Shown here: positions 35,755-43,173 of the stretch, piece by piece
Layout: every line of letters begins with the position of its first letter
How positions within the stretch are numbered: position 1 is the stretch's first letter
Assembly: GCF_002952775.1 (NCBI RefSeq)
Contig: NZ_CP025066.1
Location: 1,736,001 to 1,800,000 of the forward strand
DNA length: 64,000 bases
Source: Halalkaliarchaeum desulfuricum
Lineage (GTDB): Archaea > Halobacteriota > Halobacteria > Halobacteriales > Haloferacaceae
Direction: 5' to 3'
Program-made: the position numbers and the translations under genes
The notes under the pieces: generated by a model
Seen by the model: only the letters and a program-made list of their open reading frames with translations
Told to the model about the DNA's origin: nothing
The model's database searches: none

Positions 35755-36060
35755 CTACTCCGGCCAGTCCCACGACACGGGTGACAGCTCTTCAGCTTCA
35801 CGTTTGAAACGGTCATAGAGCGTGAGCATCCCAGGGAACTCGATGATTTCGACACCGTGCTGGGTGTGGCGCTCGTGGCCGTTCGTCCGTTCGTGGGCAT
35901 TGTCGTATCGAAGGATGGTCTCGCCACCAACGTGCCCGAGATGTAGGCCGTAGTCCCATCCGCTCGGGTACTTTTCAGCCTCCGTTTGCCGGATGGTAAC
36001 ATCGACAACGTAGCCGTCTTCGACATCTTTCCAGTCTTCGATGGTGGTGTAGGACGCCAT
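35755..36060 (-). CDS. TumE/DUF6516-type toxin
   Basis: A 101-residue protein: EDGYVVDVTIRQTEAEKYPS, WDYGLHLGHV, GGETILRYDNAHERTNGHER, HTQHGVEIIEFPGMLTLYDR. The RYDNA-H...H...H pattern (ILRYDNAHERTNGHERHTQH) is typical of TumE-like proteins (DUF6516), proposed toxins of a type II toxin-antitoxin system. The HTH gene follows 23 bases downstream. It is located between repeat copies 1 and 2, consistent with a mobile module. Confidence 0.65.
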   Translation of the reverse strand: MASYTTIEDWKDVEDGYVVDVTIRQTEAEKYPSGWDYGLHLGHVGGETILRYDNAHERTNGHERHTQHGVEIIEFPGMLTLYDRFKREAEELSPVSWDWPE

Positions 36061-36554
36061 CCACTATCTTATGTTACTAACTCCATACCCATAAGCCTAT
36101 GGACCTTACCACATAGGAAATCGGGATGGTGGGCGGCGATCGTGGTGGAGTGAGCGTGGTCGTATGGCAAAGGCAATCGAATGCCGAGACCCAAGAAAGC
36201 CCCCGACCGCTCGACTTCGTTTCGATCTCTCTGGGGTGCGGTCGGGAGCCGAAGACCCAGAAAGCCCCCGGCCGCTCGACTCGTGGGCGACACTCTGCGC
36301 TCCTCGCTCGTTACACTCGCTCACGGCTTCGCCGTTCGCGATTCGAGGGCTTCGCTTCGCTCCGCCCTCGCTCTCGCTGTGGTGCTTGAGGCCGCCGGCT
36401 TCGTCGACCACCGGGAATCGAAGATTCCCGAGCAATCGGCGCAAGCGCCGATGACGGCCGGCCCCTTTCAATCTCGCCCGAGTGGTCTGATTGATCGGTG
36501 GAAGGATTCAATCAGCGGGGTGAAAAGCCAGAGTGAATACCGGACCTGTCGGAT
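36061..36554. other. Gene-free stretch with intergenic repeat copy 2
   Basis: 36061-36193 contains the AT-rich promoter region of the toxin operon (minus strand) and nothing else recognised. 36194-36474 is repeat copy 2, and 36475-36554 is spacer shared with the second epimerase copy. The open frames running through it are repetitive and not protein-like. Confidence 0.45.
36194..36474. repeat. Intergenic repeat with conserved ends, copy 2 (281 bp)
   Basis: The left end occurs twice in tandem (36194 and 36259, both preceded by GAGACCCA or AGACCC); the right end is GGCCGGCCCCTTTCAATC at 36457-36474. Between them lie three small hairpins: ACGGC-TTC-GCCGT (36323-36335), GGGAATC-GAA-GATTCCC (36413-36429) and CGGCGC-AA-GCGCCG (36437-36450). 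The longest copy; structured as an RNA would be. Confidence 0.55.
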
Positions 36555-36816
36555 CTACTCGGTTTTCTCGAACCACTCGATCGTGCGTTCGAGGCCTTCC
36601 CGGAGCGAGACGGTCGGTTCAAGGGCGAGTTTCGCCCGGGCCGTCGAGATGTCGGCTCTGGAGAGGTCGATGTCGCCCTCGCGTGGCTCGGTGTGGACGA
36701 TACCCGAACCGGTGTCGGTGAGATCCTGGATGCGTTCGGCCAGTTCGCGGATCGAGACCGACTCGCCTGTGCCGACGTTGTACGCCTCGCCGACGTGGTC
36801 GGTCCGGGCGGCCGCG
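36555..36816 (-). pseudogene. galE: Sugar-nucleotide epimerase, C-terminal fragment (copy A)
   Basis: The minus strand encodes AAARTDHVGEAYNVGTGESV, SIRELAERIQDLTDTGSGIV, HTEPREGDIDLSRADISTAR and LREGLERTIEWFEKTE before a TAG stop: the last about 87 residues of an NAD-dependent UDP-glucose 4-epimerase-like protein. It is cut at about 36816, where the PIN-toxin gene end begins. The same region is present about 90 percent alike in the longer fragment at 39850-40545, offset 3295 bases. No catalytic part is left. Confidence 0.8.
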
Positions 36817-36825
36817 AATCCACCG

Positions 36826-37356
36826 TCACAATTCTCCGAAGAGGGCCTCCTCGTCGGCAGGGGAAAACCGATACCCGTCGGAACGGCGAAGTTCGTCGCG
36901 TATCGCCGCGAGTTCGTCAGCAGTCTCGATCGCGTCGACCTGTATCGCCGCTTTCAGAAAAAGCGTGAGGTCCCAGATCGGAATCCCTCGCTGTTGACCG
37001 ATCGTCCCGACGTGCGCATCATCAGTAACGAGTCGACGATTCCGTTCAGCTGCGATTGCGAGACACTGTGCATCAGTCATCGACAGCGCATGATCCTGAA
37101 TGTCATCCGCCAATTGCAGTTCCGTCTGTGTCGGCGTGAGAATAGTCAGCCATCCACCGTTATGGGACTTGATCTCGTCGAGACGGGTGACAAATTCGTA
37201 CCCGATAGCTTTTGCACGATCGAGCTCGGAAATAACTGCTGTCGGCGTCCCAACCGCGTCAAATACCTCCGGTAACAACTGTAGTCGGTCGATCTTCGCC
37301 AGCGCGCTCAACACGTTGTTGTCGACAACTGTCATCAGTACGTCGACCTCCGTCAC
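36826..37356 (-). CDS. PIN-domain toxin (DUF3368-like)
   Basis: A 176-residue PIN-domain protein. Acidic residues are at VVDNNVLSAL (Asp11, residues 9-18), AVISELDRA (Glu about 44) and MTDAQCLAIA / RLVTDDAHVG (Asp about 94, 112-113), the usual four-acid nuclease site. It is likely an RNA-cleaving toxin. Its start overlaps the antitoxin stop by four bases. Its stop lies within about 10 bases of the broken end of epimerase copy A, so the cassette seems to have arrived together with that break. Confidence 0.75.
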   Translation of the reverse strand: MTEVDVLMTVVDNNVLSALAKIDRLQLLPEVFDAVGTPTAVISELDRAKAIGYEFVTRLDEIKSHNGGWLTILTPTQTELQLADDIQDHALSMTDAQCLAIAAERNRRLVTDDAHVGTIGQQRGIPIWDLTLFLKAAIQVDAIETADELAAIRDELRRSDGYRFSPADEEALFGEL

Positions 37357-37649
37357 CCACCGAACTCGTCGAGTTCACGTTTCCGGTCATCAGCATCCAG
37401 AAATCCGGCGGTCCGGCTAATCCCGCGGTCGGCGAGTTCGTCCTTGAAGCTCTCGGTCGACATGCCCGCCAATTCAGCAGCACGGTTCAGGCTGACGGCC
37501 CCCGTTCGGTACTTTTCGATCGCAAGCGACGTCCGGAGTTCCGGCCGCCGTCGCAACAGTTCACGAATGGCCTCCTCGAGGACGTCATCGGTGTCCTCGT
37601 AGCCGCCAATAGCCGCAATCGTTTCGATGTCGTTCGCGAAGGTCGTCAT
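37353..37649 (-). CDS. UPF0175-family antitoxin
   Basis: A 98-residue protein. LEEAIRELLRRRPELRTSLA, IEKYRTGAVSLNRAAELAGM and STESFKDELADRGI match UPF0175, a helix-turn-helix family that accompanies PIN toxins of the DUF3368 type. The 4-base overlap with the toxin gene (ATGA) gives a classic antitoxin-first operon. Confidence 0.75.
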   Translation of the reverse strand: MTTFANDIETIAAIGGYEDTDDVLEEAIRELLRRRPELRTSLAIEKYRTGAVSLNRAAELAGMSTESFKDELADRGISRTAGFLDADDRKRELDEFGG

Positions 37650-37757
37650 TAGTTCGACGTAGGGCCGATCCAGTCATAAACGCTGGGACGTGTCGATTTC
37701 GGCCGGTCAACGCTCCGTTCGTCGGATTTGCGGCGCTGAAGGCGTCGATCCGCTCTC

Positions 37758-39509
37758 GTGGCGACGGGTTCGGGATCTCCGCTTCGAACTGGCGTTCCTC
37801 GAGATCATCGAGCGTCGACGCACGGGAACCGGTCGCGGATTCTCGATCTGGGTGGGCTCAACAGCAGCACCCGGACGTTCCTCTCGCGGGTGCTCGTCTC
37901 CCGGTTTTTCCTTGCGGGTCGGCTCCGGCAACGGGACGGCCGCAGCGAGGGGACGCGGCCGCTCGCGAACCTGTATCTCGACGAGGCGCACGCCATCGGC
38001 GACGGCCAGATCCTGCTCGATCTGCTCGCCGAGGGGCGGGCGTTCGACATTTCGGTGTATCTGATGAGCCAGTTGCTCGAGCAGTTCGACGAGGAGGCCG
38101 CCGCCCACATCCGGGGCAACGTCGGGACGCTCCTGGTCGGGCATGCGGATCCCCCCGCCCTCGAGGCCGTCCTCGATCACCAGTACGACGCCCGGACGGC
38201 CGCCCGGATCGCCCAGTCGATGCCGGTCGGGGATTGGCTGGTGCGCATTCGGGCGCCTCGGGAGCAGGCGCCTATTGACCCGTTCGTGATCGCGGCGCCG
38301 CCGCTTCCGGTCGGTCATCCCGACAGTCCACAGCGGGAGGAGTTGTCTTCGGGTGCCCGGGCGGCGTGTGAGCGTGCCGTCCGGGAGTGTCGCGAGCGGT
38401 CGCGGTCGCGTCCGTGGGTGGTCTCGACGGCGGTCTCCGAGACGGGCACCGAACTCTCGGATGCGGAGATTCGCCGCGCGTGTCGGCACACCCTCTGGAC
38501 GAGCGGGACCAGTTTGCCCGGGTCGGTCAAGTACGATGCCGAGAGTGATACGGTTCGGTGTGCTGACGATGGTTCGTGTGGGGGTTCCGGAGAGACGCAG
38601 TTCCCGCCGACGTTCGATGGCGTCTGGAACGCGGTGTCGGCCTGTTCCCCGGAGGGGGCGCCCAGCGCGTCCGACCTGCCGGTCGTCGAGATCGGGCTCG
38701 ACGTCGATCCCTGGGCGGTCAAGACCGCACCCGTGACGGTGCAACAGCTCATGTTTCTGCGGTTGATCGAGCGTGCTCGTCGTCGGGCGATCGACACGCG
38801 CGCCTGGGACATCGTCACGGAGACGATGCGGCCCTTGCGGGACGCGACTGGCTGTACGGCCGCCGACGAGACTGCACTCGAAGAACAGGGGTTGCTCGCC
38901 CTGCAGTCGGATCTGCGGGGGAAGTATTATCATCTGACTGATGACGGGACGGCGTTGTTGCGAAAGGTGCGCAATGGGGCGCCCCCGCCGGAGTCGAAAC
39001 GCGGCGACCCGAACGAATCGGCCGCGCACATCAAAGGTGTGGAGGCTGTCGTGCGGGCGTTGCAGACGCTTGCCAACGCGGATCGGTCCTCGGTCGGTGG
39101 AGCGATCGCGCAGGTCGAACGCTACTGGTCGCCGCCGGATGCACAGACCCGGCTGGACGTGGTGGCGCTGGATGATGATGGGTCGCCGGTGGTTACTGTC
39201 GAGGTCGAACGCCCGACGCACGACATTCAGTCGGGTGTTCCCGCCGACTACGACGCGATGGCGGCGGTCGAGCCTGCGGCTGCTGTGTGGGTGGTGACGA
39301 ATCGCGAGTTGGGGCATCGGATCGTCGAGACGCTTAGTGGGGCTGGTGAAGGGGCGGGGCGGTTGGGGTTGGATGTTGATGCTGTTCGGGCGGCTACGTC
39401 GCCGCTGGATCGCTACGAGTTGGATGCGCCTGGGTGTTCGGCGATCCGGACGCTTTCGTCGGTTTCGGCCGAACTGTTCGAGCGGGTGTTGACGGCGGAC
39501 GGGGGGTGA
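37758..39509 (+). pseudogene. HerA/VirB4-like conjugation-type ATPase, 5'-truncated
   Basis: The frame holds 583 codons, but protein-like sequence begins only near codon 27 (RILDLGGLNSSTRTFLSRVL). Walker B is ANLYLDEAHAIGDGQILLDL (about 69-88), followed by FDISVYLMSQLLEQFDEEAA and IRGNVGTLLVGHADPP, as in HerA/TraG-like motor ATPases. Walker A and the N-terminal half are missing. The second half (SVKYDAESDTVRCADD, YYHLTDDGTALL, LDVVALDDDGSPVVTVEVER) looks like helix-turn-helix and nuclease-like domains of haloarchaeal plasmid proteins. A frame change near 37815 (LEIIERRRTGTG in another frame) is possible. It is probably non-functional. Confidence 0.6.
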
Positions 39510-39540
39510 TGGGTGGATTGTGGGGCGGTGTGGATCGGGG

Positions 39541-39645
39541 GAGGGATGGTGGCGAGTGGGTGAGGGATGGTGGCGAGTGGGGGAGGGATGGTGGCGAGTG
39601 GGGGAGGGATGGTGGCGAGTGGGGGAGGGATGGTGGCGAGTGGGT
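39541..39645. repeat. Tandem repeat, 5 copies of 21 bp
   Basis: Five head-to-tail copies of a 21-mer, GAGGGATGGTGGCGAGTGGG plus T or G, beginning at 39541, 39562, 39583, 39604 and 39625; a sixth start (GAGGGA) follows. Copies differ only at the last base. It sits 31 bases after the stop of the ATPase remnant and directly before repeat copy 3. The 21-bp period keeps frames open and produces spurious GEGWWRV peptides. Confidence 0.9.
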
Positions 39646-39656
39646 GAGGGACGCCT

Positions 39657-39770
39657 CGAAAGCCCCCGACCGCTCGACCCGCCGGGGCTTGCTGCGCGCT
39701 TCCCTCGCTTCGCTCAGTCCAGTGCTTGCGGCGCCCGGGCGGGGTCGACCGGCCGGCCCCTTTCAATCCC
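39657..39770. repeat. Intergenic repeat with conserved ends, copy 3 (114 bp)
   Basis: Left end CGAAAGCCCCCGACCGCTCG, right end GGCCGGCCCCTTTCAATCCC. The interior (CTTCCCTCGCTTCGCTCAGT) resembles part of the interior of copy 2 but is shorter. As in copy 2 it is followed by TGGTCTGATT and then the 3' end of the epimerase gene, so both belong to one duplicated segment. Confidence 0.55.
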
Positions 39771-39849
39771 ATCCACTTGGTCTGATTTATCGTTCGGCCG
39801 TTACAATCGGAAGGATGAGGTGCCGACGTGAGTACCGGACGTGTCGGCT

Positions 39850-40545
39850 CTACTCGGTTGGCTCGAACCACTCGATCGTGCGTTCGAGGCCCTCCCGGAG
39901 CGAGACGGTGGGTTCGAAGTCGAGTTTCGCCCGGGCCGTCGAGATGTCTGCTCTGGAGTGGTCGATGTCACCCTCGCGGGGGTCGGTGTGGACGATATCC
40001 GAGTCGGTGTCGGTGAGATCCTGGATAAGTTCGGCGAGTTCGCGGATCGAAACCGACTCGCCGGTGCCGACGTTGTACGCCTCGCCGACATGGTCGGTCC
40101 GGGCAGCCGCAAGATTGGCCCGGACGACGTCCTCGACGAAGACGAAATCCCGGGTCTGATCGCCTTCCCCGTGGACCGTGATGTCGTCGCCGGCGAGGGC
40201 CTGTTCGATGAAGACGCTGACGACCCCTGCGTAGTCGCCGCCGGTTTGTCCGGGTCCATAGACATTGAAATACCGGAGTGCGACGGTGTCGAGGTCGTAG
40301 AGGTCGTGATACAGACGGGTGTAGTGGTCGGCGGTGAGTTTGTCGAGGCCGTACGGCGAGGTGGGTTCTTTCGGGTGGGATTCGTCGATCGGAGTGTCTT
40401 CGGGGTGGCCGTAGATCGCGGCGCTGGAAGCGACGACGACCCTGACGTCGTGTTCGCGGGCGGCGTCGAGGACGTTCAGGGTGCCGGTGGCGTTGATGGT
40501 GTGGCTCTCGTGGGGCGTCTCGATGGATTCGGCGACGTGTCGGCG
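39850..40545 (-). pseudogene. galE: Sugar-nucleotide epimerase, N-terminally truncated (copy B)
   Basis: About 230 residues remain. VVVASSAAIYGHPEDTPIDE, SPYGLDKLTADHYTRLYHDL (catalytic Tyr-x3-Lys as YGLDK), YFNVYGPGQTGGDYAGVVSV and DFVFVEDVVRANLAAAR are extended-SDR/GalE motifs. The N-terminal NAD-binding GxxGxxG part (about 75 residues) is absent; sequence breaks off around SIETPHESHTIN near 40540, where an FtsX-type permease in the opposite direction begins. The C-terminal 87 residues duplicate copy A. Without the Rossmann start it cannot bind NAD properly. Confidence 0.8.
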
Positions 40546-40551
40546 GTCGTA

Positions 40552-41127
40552 ATGCCGCTGGCCGAGCTACAGACCGCGACCGGGCTCGCAGACGGAGATC
40601 GGGCGGATCAGATCATGATCGCCTCCGGGGATCGAGGAGTGAGAGAAGATCTCGAGGGGATATACCCCGGCACCAACGTGGTCACGCGGGGCGGCCTCGC
40701 CGGAATGGAGATCACGCCGACGAACCTCCCGCTGGCGATGGCGCTCGCAGCGAGCGTGGTCGCCGGCGGAATCGGCATCGCGTTCGTCGCCACCATGATG
40801 GGGCTGGAGGTGACGGCGAACCGCCGGGAGCTGGCGACGCTTGCGGTGGTCGGGTTCTCCGCCCGGTCGCGGGCGCTGGTCGTCACCGCCGAGGCGGTCA
40901 CCGTGACGGTCGCAGGCGGCCTTCTCGGGGTGGCGCTGGGGGCTGTCGGACTCCTCGCACTGAACGCGGGCGTCGCCCGGGCGGTCGGCGTGCCGGCGGT
41001 CGGCACGTTGTCGCCCTGGATCGTCGCCTATGGGCTGGGCATCGCGATCCTCATCGGGATCGTGACCGCGCCGTATCTCTCGTATCTCGGCCTGCGAACC
41101 GACACGCTCGCGGAACTGTCACGATGA
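40552..41127 (+). pseudogene. FtsX-type ABC permease, N-terminally truncated
   Basis: About 191 residues: MPLAELQTATGLADGDRADQ, then a short extracytoplasmic part and three to four membrane segments (LAMALAASVVAGGIGIAFVA, VTVTVAGGLLGVALGAVGLL, WIVAYGLGIAILIGIVTAPY). This is the C-terminal half of a MacB/FtsX permease. The first membrane segment and most of the periplasmic-type domain are missing; the break coincides with the break in epimerase copy B. ATG 40552 could still start translation. Its stop overlaps the next permease gene by four bases (ATGA). Confidence 0.75.
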
Positions 41128-42377
41128 GAGTCACAGAATGGATCCGAGGCGGGGTATCGCGAACCGCGGGCACCGTCGGGTTCGCGATACGGGGGTTGCG
41201 CTCCGATCGGATGCGCACCGCCTTTGCAGTCTTCGGCGTCGTACTCGCGGTGCTGTCGGTGACGCTTCTGGTCGGGGTCGGAGTCGGCGTGACCGAGACC
41301 GGCGAGGAACTGTTCGATCGGAGCGACCGCGACCTGTGGGTGTCCGGCGGGCCGGTCGACATCGCGCCCGGCACCGTCGGCGGGTTCCGCAACCCGGTCA
41401 CCGACGCCCACACCGTGGCAGCGGAGATCGACGGACACGAGGCGGTCCGGCACGCCGGCCCGATGGCATTCCAGGTCGTGTACGTGAGTCCGGACGGCGA
41501 GGAGTTCGAGACGCTCATCGGCACCGGCGTTCCCGGCGGTGGCCCTTCGATCGTGCTGGAGGACGGCGAGGGGTTCACCGGCGGTGATACCCACTACGCC
41601 GACGGCAGCTACGACGGCCCGATGACCCATCAAGTGATCGTCGACCCCGCGACCGCAGAGCGGTTCGACCTCGCGGTCGGCGACACCTTACACGTCGGCG
41701 GCACGATCGGGGACGCCCGACGCAACGAGTTCGAGGTGGTCGGGATCTCGCCGACGTTCAGGGAGTTCCTTGGCACGGGCACCGCCACGATCCGGTTGAG
41801 CGAACTGCAGACGCTCACCGGCTCGGCCCACGAAGACCGGGCGACGTTGATCTCGGTGCGGCTGGAATCCGGCGCGGATCCGGAGGCAGTCCGGGACGAA
41901 CTCCAGGAAGCGTACCCCGCCTACGACGTGCGCACCAACCGGGAACAGTTCCTCGCCGTGCTCGAACGCCAGGCGGTCGTCCTCGCGGGGGGGATCAGCC
42001 TGGCGGCGCTCGGCGTGATCGCCGGGGCAGCGCTGTCGATGAACCTGCTGTTGTCGATGGTGTACGCTCAGCGGGAGACGTTCGCGGTGATGCGCGCACT
42101 CGGGATGGGAGGTCGAACAGTTGTCGGTGTGGCGTTAACGCAGGCGGTGATCGTGGGGATCGCTGGCGGCGCCGTCGGATTGCTCGTGACGCCGGCCGCG
42201 GCCGCAGGGATCGAGACGATCGCGGCGACGGTGACGGGATTCGAGGGACTGGTGCAGGTGCCGACAGAGGCGTACCTCGCGGGCGGTGCCATCGCGGCCG
42301 TCTTCACCGCGATCGGCGGCGTCGCCGGCGCGGTTCGCGTGTCCCGGATCGCCCCGCTCGAACAGTTGACCCGGTGA
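41124..42377 (+). CDS. ABC transporter permease, FtsX/MacB type
   Basis: A 417-residue complete FtsX-family permease: N-terminal membrane segment ([20 protein letters not shown], about 32-51), a large extracytoplasmic domain (about 55-285, with [20 protein letters not shown]), and three C-terminal segments ([60 protein letters not shown]). It normally pairs with a MacB-like ATPase, which is not in the window; the truncated partner permease precedes it. Hence the transporter is probably inactive, unless the ATPase is encoded elsewhere. Confidence 0.8.
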   Translation: MRVTEWIRGGVSRTAGTVGFAIRGLRSDRMRTAFAVFGVVLAVLSVTLLVGVGVGVTETGEELFDRSDRDLWVSGGPVDIAPGTVGGFRNPVTDAHTVAAEIDGHEAVRHAGPMAFQVVYVSPDGEEFETLIGTGVPGGGPSIVLEDGEGFTGGDTHYADGSYDGPMTHQVIVDPATAERFDLAVGDTLHVGGTIGDARRNEFEVVGISPTFREFLGTGTATIRLSELQTLTGSAHEDRATLISVRLESGADPEAVRDELQEAYPAYDVRTNREQFLAVLERQAVVLAGGISLAALGVIAGAALSMNLLLSMVYAQRETFAVMRALGMGGRTVVGVALTQAVIVGIAGGAVGLLVTPAAAAGIETIAATVTGFEGLVQVPTEAYLAGGAIAAVFTAIGGVAGAVRVSRIAPLEQLTR

Positions 42378-42712
42378 ACGTCTCGGAACGGTCGCTGATC
42401 GGGCTCCAGGAGATCGACGGCTACGCCACCGACATCGTCACCGAGGACCTGGATCTGGTGGTGCGGCTCCACCGACAGATGCTCGAAAACGATCGGCCCT
42501 GTCGGGTCGAGTTCGTCCCGGAACCGGTGGTCTGGGCCCAGGTGCCGGAGACGCTTGCGGATCTGAGCACACAGCGCCGACGGTGGTACCGCGGACTGTA
42601 CCTGCTTTCGGAGGGGATCGGGCCGCTGATCGAAACGTACGGCTACGTTGTGGTGCCGGTCGCGTTCGCGCTGGGGGTGGTGAACCTCGAGTCGCAGTCA
42701 CGATTTTTTTGA
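42374..42712 (+). pseudogene. Family 2 glycosyltransferase fragment
   Basis: A 112-codon frame, in GTGA overlap with the permease. It contains [20 protein letters not shown] (the TED acid motif) and [18 protein letters not shown] (the QxxRW motif), both from the middle of processive GT2 enzymes of the BcsA/hyaluronan-synthase type. The N-terminal nucleotide-binding region and most C-terminal membrane segments are missing; the end ([18 protein letters not shown]) keeps one hydrophobic stretch. It is a remnant. Confidence 0.75.
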
Positions 42713-42735
42713 GGCCCGTCGACCTACGGACGGCA

Positions 42736-43158
42736 ATGTCCGCAAACCGGAAGGGAGACAGACGGGAGCGCGAACTCGTCAACGCGCTCGACGAGGCGGG
42801 ATTCGCGGTGATGCGCGCGCCGGCGAGCGGCAGCGCGACCGATCGGGAACTCCCGGACGTGCTCGCCGGCAACGGCGAGATGTTTTACGCCATCGAGGCG
42901 AAATCCAGCGCCGGCGACCCGATCTATCTCAGCGGGGAGGAGGTCGAGGCGCTGGTGTACTTCGCGCGGAACTTCGGCGCCAAACCCCGGATCGGCGTCC
43001 GGTTCGACCGCGAGGACTGGTACTTCTTTCACCCGGGAGATCTCTACACCACCGACGCCGGGAGCTACCGCGTCAAAAAGGAGACCGCGCTCGCGGAGGG
43101 CACCGACTTCGCGGAGTTCGTCGGCGAGTCGAAACGGACGACCCTCGACGATCTGTGA
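42736..43158 (+). CDS. hjc: Holliday junction resolvase Hjc
   Basis: A 140-residue archaeal Hjc, which cuts four-way DNA junctions symmetrically during recombination. Motifs: [20 protein letters not shown] (Glu of the nuclease core), [12 protein letters not shown] (metal Asp, about 35-46) and [20 protein letters not shown] (ExK, about 51-70), then [20 protein letters not shown]. Length and all catalytic residues are normal. It is the first intact gene right of the rearranged region. Confidence 0.93.
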   Translation: MSANRKGDRRERELVNALDEAGFAVMRAPASGSATDRELPDVLAGNGEMFYAIEAKSSAGDPIYLSGEEVEALVYFARNFGAKPRIGVRFDREDWYFFHPGDLYTTDAGSYRVKKETALAEGTDFAEFVGESKRTTLDDL

Positions 43159-43173
43159 GGGGGGTATAACGGT

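Noticed and set aside
36181-37275. A 364-codon plus-strand frame across repeat copy 2 and the toxin-antitoxin operon
   Set aside because: Covers repeat and antisense sequence of three different features; no protein family resemblance.
39541-39645. CRISPR array
   Set aside because: The 21-bp units are directly contiguous without spacers.
35117-39770. Classical insertion sequence or MITE for the intergenic repeat
   Set aside because: The two conserved ends are not inverted repeats beyond a 5-base GAAAG/CTTTC match, and no transposase or obvious target duplication is present.
39841-41127. A single 428-codon fused gene on the plus strand
   Set aside because: Its first 235 codons are the antisense of the epimerase fragment; only the part from about 40552 is permease-like.
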